64,000 nucleotides of DNA. It comes from Marvania coccoides (taxonomy: Eukaryota; Chlorophyta; Trebouxiophyceae; Chlorellales; Chlorellaceae). Shown here in pieces: positions 32,173-42,591 of this stretch; position 1 is the first letter of the stretch, and every line of letters begins with the position of its first letter. The position numbers and the translations under genes are program-made. The stretch covers positions 1,610,001-1,674,000 of the forward strand of contig OY978098.1 of the NCBI GenBank assembly GCA_963854735.1. Direction: 5' to 3'. Under the pieces are notes generated by a model. The model did no database searches. It saw only the letters and a list, made by a program, of their open reading frames with translations, and had not been told where the DNA came from.

Positions 32173-33281
32173 CTATGCCGCTCCGACATCAGCGTACTCA
32201 AAACCTCCGCTCTGCTCGTGCTCCAGCATGTCCAGCGCCACGATGCAGCTGTCGGCCACGATGGGCTCAGGGTCGGTGGCGTACCGCCGCAGCAGCTCCA
32301 GGCACTCTGGCGCAGCGATGGAACCCAGCGCCTCTGCCGCCTCGTGCCGCACCATCGCATTCTCCGCCGCGTCTCCCAACACCACCCGCAGCTTCTCCAC
32401 CGCGTGGTTGTCCTGCATCTGCCCCAGCACGTACGCCACCTCGTGCTTGAGCAGCGCGGAATGGGAAGCAAAGGAGGCGCACAGCGCGTCCATGGCCGCA
32501 GCGCCGCCGCGGTTGCGCAGCGCAAACATGGCACGGTAGCGGTCGAAGATGCGCTCCTGCTCGTCCACCAGCTGGGAGCTCAGAGCGGGGGTGGGGACGG
32601 TGGCAGCAGCTGGCGGGGTAGGATCCACCGACGTGTAAGGAGAGGAGGATGCCCCCTCTGGGGCGTCAGGGTTGGCTTCCCGGGCCTTTGCGGTGAAATA
32701 CTCGATGCGCTGCAACGCCAGCTGACAGGTCTGTGCCACCTCCAAGCAGCTGTCGTCCTGGTGCTCGCGCAGCGGCTGCAGGCATGCCTCGGTGGCGATG
32801 GCGCCCAGGGCCTCGCCAGCCTCGTGGCGCACCCTGCAAAATTGATGACATGGAATATAAGCATAAAATATACTCTAGCACGCCTACCGAAACTGTATTT
32901 TTTACATAACATACATAGGATGCTCAGAGTCGTCGTTCAAGATGTCGGTGAGGGTGGCCACGGCGGCGGGGTCCTGGCGCTGTCCCAGGCAAAAGGCCAC
33001 CTCGTGGCGGAACAGGGCAGAAGGGTCTTTCAACCCTGCAGAGGTAGAAACGGTGCGAGGGGCGTGTTTTTTTTTTTTTGAAAAATAAAATTGCGTGCGA
33101 TTGAGACATGCAATGCACGGATTTAATTACCTAGCAGCATTATTTCATGGGCTTCCTTGCCAGAAATGTTTCTCAAAGAGAACAATATCCTGTATTTTTG
33201 GGACAGAGAGGTGCTGGGGCCGGTTAACTTTGTTCGAAGCCTGGCCAAAACGGCCGGCTCTGCCTCTCGCATCGCGACCAT
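32173..33281 (-). CDS. DOHH: Deoxyhypusine hydroxylase
   Basis: Three exons (33281-33131, 33035-32915, 32833-32173), 310 aa (human 302). It is a HEAT-repeat protein with the four metal-binding His-Glu pairs: FRHEVAF, VRHEAGEAL, LKHEVAYVL and VRHEAAEAL, plus YRILFSLRNI at the N-terminus. It hydroxylates deoxyhypusine on eIF5A, completing hypusine synthesis, with a di-iron centre held by the His-Glu motifs. A Pro/Ala-rich linker joins the two halves, as in the family. It is head-to-head with the GST-like gene (328 bp). Confidence 0.95.
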
Positions 33282-33609
33282 TCTACCCTGCCGATTTATT
33301 GCAATTTTTTTAATATGCTAATAAGTGATGGCGGCTGCAGAAACGGGGTGATTTAAAAAAATCCTGTGGAGGAAAGCAATGAACAGAAAAACAAGGAAAT
33401 TCTCGCTCCGTGGGGCTAGTTTCATCATTATTTTTATTTTATTAAACAACTGGAAGATCACCAGTGGTGGGCATCGAGGGAGAATGCGTGGCTCAATTGC
33501 TGGAGCGAGAAATTCACAGTTCTTTAAAACGTCCCTCCCACGGCTAATTGCACACTCCAGAGGCCTTCCTAACTCACCCAGAGCCCAGCCAGTGGCTCCA
33601 GCTGCCAAT

Positions 33610-35553
33610 ATGTTTGCCAAACTCTTCTCCACGCAGGCACAGGTGATTTTCTCTTCACATTTCTCGATCAAAATATCCTACCTTGCTGCCATTCCGCCGG
33701 GAACTCCTCTATATGTGGTTCAGCTCTTATTCCCAAGCAATCACGCGCTAATACGTGCATTTATCTGACGAACAAAAACAAAACAATCGTTTTTTTAATG
33801 CAGAAGCCTCCCACCGGTGGTGCTTCTCCCGCCCCCAAAGCCATGCCCGCCCTGCACTTTGCTGACACTGCCCCCTCGTGGGAGCAGCTGCAAGCGATTG
33901 TGGCCCAGCAGCAAAATGATCTTGGGTGTGAGCCTCAAGACCTTGAGACAGGTCCCGCCAGCCCGTTCGCACTGCGCCGCACATTTGGCCGGCCAGGCGA
34001 GCCCCGGGTCAAGCTGTACCGCGACCACGCGGCCTGGTGCCCCTATTGCCACAAGGTTCTTGATTCTCTCTTCTAATTTTCTTTTAAAATTTCCCAAAAC
34101 TTTAATGCTCAAAATTTCTGGTGCGCCGTGAGCAGGTTGTGCTGATGCTGGAGGAAAAGAAGATCCCTTACGTCATCGAGAAGATCAACATGCGGTGCTA
34201 CGGCGACAAGCCCCGGGATTTCATGGCCAAGGTGCCCAGCGGGCTGCTGCCTGTACTGGAGATCGACGGCAGGATCATCACAGAGTCTGCCGTCATCATG
34301 ACGCTGCTGGAGGAGCTGTATCCCGGCCATAACCCGCTGCTGCCGCCGGAGGGCACCCCGGAGCGCGCGCGCGCCTCCACTCTACAGCGCCTCGAGCGCC
34401 GACTGTTTGGCGACTGGCTGCAGTGGCTGTGCAACGGGTGGGGCGGCGACAGCGCCAAGGCCGCGTTCTTGGCCACCATGGATCTGGTGGAGCGGGAGCT
34501 GGGATTCACTGAGGGCCCCTACTTTTTGTCAGAGTTCAGTCTCATCGACGTGGTCTTTGCGCCCTTCCTGGAGCGAATCGCCGCCTCCATCGCCTACTAC
34601 AAGGGCTTCGTCGTCAGAGGGGAGGTAAGCGCGTGAAAAGAGGGGGAAACCACGCAATTTTAAACATTTAAATTCAATAAATGCTTGTTTTTCTGCAGGG
34701 ACGATTCACCAACTTGGAGCGCTGGTTTGCGGCCATGGAGACGCGTGAGCCCTACCTGGCCTTCCGCTCCGACTACTTCACGCACTGCCACGACCTCCCG
34801 CCTCAGCTGGGTGGCTGCGTGTCCACCCCAGAGGCCGCCCCAGTAGCGGCGGCCATCGACGGCACAGACGGCCAGAGCTGGCACCTGCCGTTGGCCCTTC
34901 TGAGCCCCACCTCGCTGGAGCCGTTCTGCCCGGGGGAAGACCCCCCTAGGGACCGCCTCAAGGCTGCAGCCAAGCTTGTATCCAACCATGAGGCGGTGAC
35001 GAAATTTGCGCTGAGAGGGGTGGGCCAGCCGGGCCCTCGCCCCGTTTCCGCCCCCCTTTCCGATCCCACAGCCATACCCGGTACGAGCACACCGTGTCTT
35101 TTATTCACTATATATGAAATTTGCATTTTAGATTCATTGATTTAGCACCTCAAATTAAGATTATAACACCGTGCTTTATTAGAACAATTCCTTTAGATTT
35201 TTTTGATTTTTGTATTGGAGGCTTTCTTGCGTGTAGCCCATTGCCTTCCCCTAACTGCGTCACACCTTTTTCTTCTTCGTGCATTTTTAAATGCAGACAT
35301 GTCCTACCACCCAGAGGTGGATGCCGCCCTGCGCCACGTGGCCAGGGCGCTGCTGGAGGGCGGCGGGGAGGCGGCGGCGCCCATGCAGGTGACAACCGAA
35401 GCAACAGCGGGGTTCAAAAACGGGGCTGCGGTGGTTCCCTCGCTGGCATACATGCGGGATCGGGTCGGCGTTCCTCGGGACCTGCCGTTGCCGGCGGCGC
35501 GGCAGCTGAGGGCGCACCTAAACTGGGCAATCGACGGAGTAAACTCTCAGTAA
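33610..35553 (+). CDS. GST/glutaredoxin-like CPYC protein
   Basis: Five exons (33610-33642, 33804-34055, 34136-34624, 34699-35080, 35297-35553), all in phase, 470 aa. A thioredoxin-fold N-domain has the WCPYCHKV active site followed by VVLMLEEKKIPYVIEKINMR and the cis-Pro segment PSGLLPVLE, then a GST-type helical C-domain (GPYFLSEFSLIDVVFAPFLERI). It resembles plant plastid GST-family proteins whose CPWC/CPYC active site favours glutathione-dependent reductase chemistry over conjugation. The first exon is only 11 codons (MFAKLFSTQAQ). A ~170-residue C-terminal extension follows the GST domain. Confidence 0.85.
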
Positions 35554-36038
35554 AACAGCCTGGTGAATGCACGTGGAAGGCTCTGATGTAACCAATTGCG
35601 CGTTAAATCGGGGAGGCAGCCGTGGTAGTTGCGACGAGGGGGCTGACTGACCAAAATTCGAAATGTCCTGCCTCTTTCCTTTTCTTCGTCCCAGAGAAAT
35701 TCAAGCTCACCGTCATTTATTCATTACTCCTCGCATCGATTCCATTTTACTTATTTCCTGTCTGGTTGCATGACTCCACCCTTCATGAGACGTAGAACAC
35801 TCGCAGAAACTCGATAGATCTCGGTTGAGAATTTGAGAATCCCACCTGCAACTCGGGAACCATGCCGCTCGCCGACCCCGGTTTTGAAGGGCGTACACGC
35901 CGAATTTAACTTATACCGTGGACCGCCCGGGTGTTCGGCTTCACAGACCACGAACGACCCCAAAATCAATCAAGACTCTTGCCGCGAGGTCGAAAACCGC
36001 AGATCCCCCGTCCGCGCGTCGACACAACTCGAGTAGAG
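35554..36038. other. Intergenic
   Basis: 485 bp without a supported gene; a 67-codon open frame at 35833-36036 is probably the 5' UTR of the next gene. Confidence 0.45.
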
Positions 36039-37197
36039 ATGTGGCGTTCACCTTTTCTCGACCAGGTGAGCCCTTTTTTCGGTCCCCAGACGCCGTGTTG
36101 GCACTCGGTGGTCCTGCCTCGCCCTATTCCACTCCTTTCCCTCCCTCTTCACCCCTCGCTAAGCCCACCACTTTTATGTACCATTGCATTTGCACGTTTT
36201 CGCCCCGCGGCGGGCCTCAATTTCCCCATGTCTGCCAATAAAGCAATCCAAATGCAATTTTTTTTTGACGCCCTTGTCCATTTTTCTGCCTGCTGCGCAG
36301 GACCCTGGTCGCATCGAAGTGCCAGTGTTCATAGATGAGGCTCGCATCAACCCGGCCGAGCTCGGCGACCCGGTGCCGTGCAATCCTCCTAGCAAGCTCC
36401 TGGCTGGCGCTACCAAAGGCCTCTCCAGCCCAGGCACTCCCACAGGGCTGGCAGAGGACCCCAGCCTGGTGTCTGCCGCGCTGGGCGGCAGCGTGGCCAC
36501 GTTTACCCACAGCCAGCCCAACTCAGCCACGAGCAGCCTTGCCAGCCTGCTAAACGAGGCCGAGTTGCAGGGCGCCTTCGCCACCGCCTCTCGCGACTCC
36601 TCCTTCCGCTCTTCGGTGGACCTGGCGCGCCACGCGGGCGGCTGCGGCCACCACTCCCGCCTCAGCTCCATCGACTGCATGTCTGAGGAGTCTCACGAGG
36701 ATGCATTGGAGGCCATCGTCCACTTTGACCATGACTGCTGCGCTGCGCTGCCCCCCGTGAAGCTGCAGACCAGCCCAGGGTGCCCCGGGGAAATGGTACC
36801 CGTGTTCATGAACCTCCACGGCACCGACAGCGGCGAAATGGCGGTACCGGGGATGGCGGTACGCCCGCTGCGCATGCTGAGCCACACCATGCCCACCGCA
36901 GCAGGCACCTACAACCCGTACGACCTCTCCAGGTCGCTTGCGGAGTTCAAGCTGAAGCGCACGGCGTCTCCTGCGGCAGGGGCGCGGCCGCCGCCGCCCA
37001 ACCCTGGGCCTCACGCCCCGTCCACAGGCCTGCCAGCTGCCTTCCACCGCAGGCCGGCAGGGCTGGCGCGTCCCGCCTCCAGCATGCGTCCATACGCGAT
37101 GAGTTCGTTGAGAGCGCCTGCAGACGACGAGCCTGCGTGCATGGTGATGATTCCGGGCATGCGGAGAGTGACCCCTCCCGCAACGACAACAACATAG
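36039..37197 (+). CDS. Unrecognised Ser/Pro-rich protein
   Basis: Two exons (36039-36065, nine codons; 36301-37197), phase 0, 307 aa. I do not recognise a domain. Visible features are a short acidic/hydrophobic N-terminal segment (RIEVPVFIDEARI), a related stretch VPVFMNLHG further on, a Ser-rich block (SLASLLNEAELQGAFATASR), NPYDLSRSLAEFKLKR, and a Pro-rich C-terminus. It is largely disordered and probably intracellular; no signal peptide is seen. Confidence 0.65.
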
Positions 37198-37738
37198 CGA
37201 ACGTTTTCCTCTGATAATATATAACTAATAAAAAGAAGTTTACAGGTTAAACCCCCTGAGCATGGCAACATCAAGGGAGGGAAAGACGTGTTTTTTCAAA
37301 CCCATATCTCTCAACTTTGTTTTCTGTTCATTCCTGTTTTTTGTTTTTTTTGCTCTTCCTTTCCCCCAATCCCTCACTCTCTCTCTTCAACACGGCAAGA
37401 CTGTTGTAGTAGAAGTAAAATAACGGCTGGTTGCGTGAACGAATTTCTTTCTCTCATCCCCCCCCCCCTCTCTGAGACATTTTTTACTTCACTGAAGTAG
37501 AAGTCGCCATGCATTATAGTAGGTTAGTTTGCATCAGAATTTAAATCAATCTTCAACGTTGAGTGTGACTAATTGTTGTTTTTGCTTGTTTTTTGGCATT
37601 TGAGACGCTCGATGTTTCTGGCACGGACTCTATATTTTTATTTGTTTTTCCTGCAGTTGCGCGTTTACTCTGATTTATTGTGATTTGTGTGTACAGTGAG
37701 ATGATAAGGACTGCTCTCCTGTAAATATTTGATTTTCG
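37198..37738. other. Convergent intergenic region
   Basis: T/C-rich 540-bp spacer between two convergent genes. Nothing else seen. Confidence 0.5.
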
Positions 37739-38707
37739 TCAGATCACTCGCTGCTCCACCGCCGCCTCTGTCTCTGAGGTGTTGCATCGGCTGTCCTCGC
37801 CGCTCCCCAGCAGCAGCACGCTGCGGGGTTCTTCGGAATCGTCAGGCAGTGCTGGAGGGCGCAGAAAGCCCAGTTCGCCCAGCAACCTGTGCAGCGATAA
37901 GTGTTGGGAGGTCCAGTTGTTGGCTTGTTTAAACGAGGGAAGAATGCGAATCCAATGCTGACAGCATCAGCGATTGATTCTCAGCTTACCATGCTTCTGC
38001 TGCCTCCCTTTCTTTGTCAAACACAGGCCTGTCGTCCAAGTAGACAAGTCCCGGCAGCGCAGCAATCATGCGCTTGCGATAGTGGGGGGTGGCCCGCACC
38101 AGCGGGTTCGCCCCCAGGTATACACATTTGACATGCGACAGGCTGCGCAGGACCCGCAGCACCCCCTCAAAGTCCATCAGCTCGTTGCCCTGCAGGTCCA
38201 CCGTCTGCAGCTCAGGGCAGGAAGCCAGGGCGGCGATGCTCTCGGGGGAGCACAGCCGGTTGTCGGCGCACAGCAGCGTGGCCAGATTGGCGACGCCTGC
38301 CAGCGCACTGAGGTCTGTCAGCTGGTTGCTGCTGACATTGAGCGAGTGCAGCTCGGGGGCTTTGGCGTTCAGGCCCTCAAGGGACGTCAGCGCGTTGTTT
38401 TGGAGGTACCTGCATCACTCAAAGAAACGCGTGAAAGATGAGATTGTGTGGATGTGGAGAGAGCGCTTAAAAAAGGCCTTGATGATTGAGCGCACAGGCA
38501 CTTGAGATGCAGGAGCGGCGGCAAAGTGGCCATGTTTGACAGAGCATTCCCCTCTAGGAAGATGGATTTCACGTTGACGTAGTCTTTGAGCCCAGCCACC
38601 GACGTGAAGCCCCCAAAGTTGCAGTAAAGAATGTCGTTCAGGCTGGGGGTGGTGTACAGATTGTGGCGCTTGCATAGCGCCCGAACGGCGTCCGCAGTCA
38701 GTTCCAT
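37739..38707 (-). CDS. DNAAF1: Dynein axonemal assembly factor 1 (LRRC50/ODA7-like)
   Basis: Three exons (38707-38496, 38409-37990, 37886-37739), 259 aa. The N-terminus ALCKRHNLYTTPSLNDILY matches the DNAAF1 entry motif. Five or six SDS22-type leucine-rich repeats follow (VKSIFLEGNALSNM, LYLQNNALTSLEGL, VDLQGNELMDFEGV), then the LRR cap TPHYRKRMIAALPGLVYLDD and RPVFDKEREAAEAW. The family acts in the cytoplasm to preassemble outer- and inner-arm dyneins for motile cilia. The protein is shorter than human (725 aa) because the long C-terminal tail is almost absent. It is head-to-head with elongin C (228 bp). Confidence 0.88.
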
Positions 38708-38935
38708 AGTTTTTGACCGATTTAAACCCGGTTTACTAGCCCGGAGCCTATCTAAGATAAGCGCAGGAAGTTTTAGATTTGTGGTCAACTCTGAAGAAGA
38801 AATTTGGAGATTTTGAAGCCCCTGCTTGTGTGATTCCACGTAAAGCAATTTTATTGTTGATTTCTAAAGAAAATCTTAGTGGGTTCCACAGAGAGGGAGG
38901 GCCGTGCAAGGCTTTCGTCGAAGTGTTATAAAATA

Positions 38936-39361
38936 ATGACAGATCAAAGTTTCGCTGGTGCACCGCCCATGGGCAAGGTGAAACTCATCAGCGGGGACGA
39001 TTTCGAGTTCATTATCGACGAGGACGCAGCGAAAGTGAGTTCCACCATCCGAGGGATGCTGGATTCTCAAGGTGAGTCAGCGGGTCATTCGCTGACGCCC
39101 GTTCTTCCCCACCAAATTTTTATTCCGGCATTATTCCTGACCCATCTCCCCCCCACCATCCCTGCAGGCGAGTTCCAGGAGACCACGTCCCGCACCATCC
39201 ACTTGCGAGAAATCCCCGCCCGGGTGTTGGAGAAGTGCTGTCAGTACTTTTACTACAAGCTGCGCTACACCAACGTCCCCTCCAAGGACATCCCTCAGTT
39301 TCATGTGCCGCCTGAGCTGGCGCTGGAGCTGCTCATGGCCTCAAATTACCTCGACACCTGA
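38936..39361 (+). CDS. ELOC: Elongin C
   Basis: Two exons (38936-39071, 39168-39361), 109 aa, close to the family's usual ~112. BTB/POZ/Skp1-like fold: VKLISGDDFEFIIDEDAAKV, SSTIRGML, TIHLREIPARVLEKCCQYF, YYKLRYTN and the C-terminal PPELALELLMASNYLD. It is the adaptor between elongin B/cullin-2/5 ligases and BC-box substrate receptors, and part of the elongin transcription factor. Confidence 0.96.
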   Translation: MTDQSFAGAPPMGKVKLISGDDFEFIIDEDAAKVSSTIRGMLDSQGESAGHSLTPVLPHQIFIPALFLTHLPPTIPAGEFQETTSRTIHLREIPARVLEKCCQYFYYKLRYTNVPSKDIPQFHVPPELALELLMASNYLDT

Positions 39362-39487
39362 TTTTTTCTTTCTTGTGTGTTGGCGAGGAGCATGGGCTGT
39401 TGATAGAGCCTCTCCAGTGTAAGTTGGGGAGGAAGAGAAAACACGTGGAAACAGAATCAGGCGCTCCCACGAAATTGAGTATGTCTT

Positions 39488-39942
39488 AGAAAATACACGG
39501 TGCTGTTTACGCTGTTTTTAATGCCCCGAAGCAGGTTGCTTCTTTCATTAAGGCTAGCCATGATGCTGGAGGTTACGAAACGCTCCGCGGTTGGACTTAA
39601 GCGTTGCAATTTCTTTTTTCTTCGGTTTCTTTTCTTAATAATCGTTGTTTCTTTTGGCGGTTGTTTTTCTTTTCTTATTATAATCTCAAACTTATCTGAA
39701 GAAATTGTTTTAATAAGTAAAGTAGAGAGGTCTTAAAGTTCTAAAAATCTCAAAATATTTGATGTTGCTGTTGTGGGTGGTGTGCATGAGGTTCCAGATA
39801 GTTTTGCCCTGGCCGGGCCTTATATAATGTTACTTATTTATTCACTATTTTTTTATTTATGCTTGCACTTCGGTGCCAGTCTGCTACGGTGCCTTAATTG
39901 CCCTTTTGTGCGGACTTTAAACCCTGTAATATATGTATGTGG
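39488..39942 (+). mobile_element. Second, more truncated copy of the LINE 3' end
   Basis: Bases from about 39525 encode APKQVASFIKASHDAGGYET and end in TAA, matching the C-terminus of the copy at 1.1-1.7 kb. The same T-rich 3' UTR follows, with CTTGCACTTCGGTGCCAGTC (about 39861-39880) and TGCGGACTTTAAACC, ending in a short ATGT tail near 39935. It keeps only a few dozen codons of ORF2, so it is strongly 5' truncated. The two copies differ at many positions, so they are separate old insertions of one family. Confidence 0.85.
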
Positions 39943-40004
39943 TGGGGCAGTGGGGATGGGAGGTGGTAACAAAGACCGCAAAAAGGTGACTGAAGGGGCG
40001 GTGA

Positions 40005-40467
40005 ATCGCCCATACAAAATGGGCACAATGCTTGAAGGTCGTCGACCTCCTGAGAGACAAGGACACGGTGGCTTACAGCATAAGCGACCCCGCCAGGGCG
40101 AAGTATTCCGTTGTCGGCAACTACAGTTCATGGCAGTGGTCAGTGCGCGCATTTCTTCCATTCGTTTTTCTTCTTTAATCACCTCACAAACATTCTTGAT
40201 CTATGAATCAGAGCCATATACAATATTTTCACACGGTCACTCTCCTGCTCCACTTTATTTTCAGGCACTGGGAAGGGCGAATACAAGGCCATCAGCAACG
40301 TGGTTGTCACCGGTCCCACGGGCGAGAAATTCACCGTGAAGAACTGCCAGATCGGCAAAGTTGACATCGTTGGCGGCGTCTACCGCTGGGCTTCCAACTC
40401 TACTGCTTGCCCCACGAAATTTGTGAAAACCTTGTACGGCGCCACCGGATGGAACGTGCCTGCCTAG
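40005..40467 (+). CDS. Orphan two-exon fragment of unknown secreted-like protein
   Basis: An open exon (40005-40142) splices in phase (GTGCGC donor, AAG acceptor) to 40276-40467, which ends in TAG. The joined reading is protein-like: VVDLLRDKDTVAYSISDP, YSVVGNYSSWQWSGEYKAIS, then CQIGKVDIVGGVYRWASN with two Cys. No start codon is available and a stop lies directly upstream, so earlier exons are missing or were separated by the LINE copy just upstream. No family recognised. Confidence 0.35.
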
Positions 40468-41164
40468 TATATTTGCAATTAATTGTCATATGAATCAGAA
40501 ATGGTCGCCACCTTCACCTAGAAAGGCTTGCATCAAGTTTGGGTCTCTGGTTTGACCCCTCAAGAACCGCTTTTTCACATTTCGCGTTACATTTTATATT
40601 CGGCCTCAACGTGAATTTTCTTATATTATTTGTCCCTATGACTTGAAATGTTTGTCTTCATGGAAGGCTTCCCTCCACTCCCCATGCGCCCACCGGCACA
40701 TTCATCGCGTTAATCTCATTGATGTGATATCATAGTTTTCTAAACTGTTTCTACCGTGTATGTCTTGAATACCACGTGTGATTATGTGGTGGTGGTATGT
40801 TGGTTAGTCGCCCCATCTCACATCTTAATGCGACCCTGGTGATTATCACGCCACCTGGCAGGCCCAATCATCCGTGTATTCGATATGTCCTGGGGTGGCT
40901 TGGAAAGGAAATCGCAATGGCTGCGAGGGAAATTGGGCTTTCGTGCGTTTGTGATGGCAATATTGGGATATTGATTTTTCATCATGGGTGTGTAAAAGGG
41001 TTTAGTAAGCTCATCCCTGCTCTTGCCGAATGCACCTAAGGCCGAACACCATAGCAGAAAAACAAAGGGACAGTGGGAGAGGGAAAATCAATACAGCTAG
41101 CCAATGCAAAACACAAACAACATTTTGAGAAGGAAGTGCTTCGCACCGCACCATCTCCTACCCA
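40468..41164. other. Intergenic
   Basis: About 700 bp. An 80-codon open frame at 40797-41039 has no family resemblance or splice partner and is not called. Confidence 0.45.
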
Positions 41165-42208
41165 TCAGCAGCCAGGAGGCTCAGCGATTGTAGCTGCCAC
41201 ACCTGCTCCTTCTTCGGGGAAATGCGCTGCCGTATTTTCTGCTGCAGCCACCCACGAGTATTTCTCCGCTTCTTCAGGCAGCAGCACCAGCAGCACGGGA
41301 AACTCCACCACCACCTTGCCTTGCAGCGTTTCCCCGAGGCTCTGCGCCAAATCCACCTTGTAGTACTCTAGCGCGTTGGCTGGCGTCCTTTCTTTCCGCA
41401 TGGCCACAACGAGGCCCTCCAGGCCACAGTCTGCGTATTTCTGCAGCTCGGGGGACTTAAGGGTGGCCCCTGGGGGCGGCACCAGGTGCGCCTGCAGCGC
41501 TGGCCCCAGCGGGGAGCCTTCGTTTATCCGAGCATCAACAGCGGTGCATTCCGCCCCCACGAAGCTCCACTCCACCCGCCAGCTCAGCGCCTGGTGCTTG
41601 GCGTCGTAGCGCGTGGTGTTGGCGCGGCGGCGCTGCATCCCCGGAGGCAAGAGATGCATCTGCACGCCGCGACGGGCCGCCTGGTGCACGAGGGATTGAA
41701 GAAAATGAGGAAGCTCGTGCTTGGGGGCGGGAGGCTTGCTGCGCTTGGCCACGTCGTCAGCGCGCTTCACCTCCTCCAGGAAGCGGTAGTCTGACAGCAG
41801 GCTGCTCTCGTCCAGCTGGCCCCTGCCCAGAAAGGCGGTGCGGTCGCGCTTGCCGCTGCATTTCGCCTGCTCCTTGTGCTCTACAAGCGCAAGAAGGGTT
41901 TAGAAGTGTATGGTATTAGTTGTATCAGAGATTAATTTATGAATTCCGGCAAGGGCCATAATCGTTTGAAGCTCCTTAGGAGGCCAAAGAACTCTATTCG
42001 AGAAGAAAAATAAATTCTTCCATAAAAGCTACCCACCATTGACGCAGTCCAGGCTGCAAGTCTTCTTGTCGCAGCGTGGGCAACAGTATTTGGCAGCTTG
42101 CTTGCCGCAAACCTGGCACAGCCCTGCCTTGCCAGGCACGGTGACCTCACCGGTGGTCCCGACGGCGGCAGAAGGCGCTGCGGGGCTCTCGTTTTTTGAG
42201 TCCGACAT
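41165..42208 (-). CDS. BCD1: Box C/D snoRNA protein 1 (BCD1/ZNHIT6-like; second cistron)
   Basis: Two exons (42208-42037 and 41880-41165), 295 aa. A HIT-type zinc finger (CQVCGKQAAKYCCPRC, TCSLDCVNEHKEQAKC) is followed by the family's RDRTAFLGRGQLDESSLLSD and YRFLEEVKRADD, then the conserved core with RGVQMHLLPPGMQRRRANTT. BCD1 is needed for box C/D snoRNP assembly (snoRNA stability, upstream of Nop58/15.5K loading) in the nucleus. Its ATG lies only 13 nt after the stop of a 50-codon ORF in the same direction, which suggests a shared transcript. Confidence 0.93.
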
Positions 42209-42221
42209 AAAGCTGCTTCAA

Positions 42222-42374
42222 TTATTGTTCTTTTTTAGGTTTGGAAATCCATTTGCGCACAGAGTTGACACCCAAGTACGCCGCACCGGCTGCGCAAGCA
42301 ACAGCAATCAGTGAAACCATTCTGAAGTGGCGCTGCAGCGACTCTGGCCCGGGCTGAAACAGCTTCGACGCCAT
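42222..42374 (-). CDS. 50-aa single-pass membrane protein (first cistron)
   Basis: Intronless 50-codon ORF immediately upstream of BCD1. It has one hydrophobic helix (MVSLIAVACAAGAAYLGV) flanked by basic residues, with a Lys-rich C-terminus (KWISKPKKEQ). Size and charge pattern resemble small mitochondrial inner-membrane subunits, but I cannot name the family. The coding-like structure and its position between the divergent start at 42592 and BCD1 support a real gene. Confidence 0.65.
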   Translation of the reverse strand: MASKLFQPGPESLQRHFRMVSLIAVACAAGAAYLGVNSVRKWISKPKKEQ

Positions 42375-42591
42375 GTTTACCACCGATGCAATTTTAATTA
42401 TATGAAGATAGTGATGACTCAAAAGGCGGTGTAGCTGAAACTTTCGGTATAAATTGGAAAAGGCTGTTTGCGACGCACATGAGCATTGCATTCTCACACT
42501 AAATTTTCTCGTCAATAATTATACTCATAGCGCATAAAATCCATGTGCAGCATGGGCACTTTGAACCTTTGAATACTTGTTAAAAATTAAA
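42375..42591. promoter_or_regulatory. 217-bp divergent promoter region
   Basis: Only 217 bp separate the start of the 50-aa/BCD1 unit from the start of the coiled-coil gene. It must hold both 5' UTRs and both promoters. No defined element recognised. Confidence 0.5.

Noticed and set aside
40797..41039. 80-codon plus-strand ORF
   Set aside because: Intergenic, no family resemblance, no splice partners.
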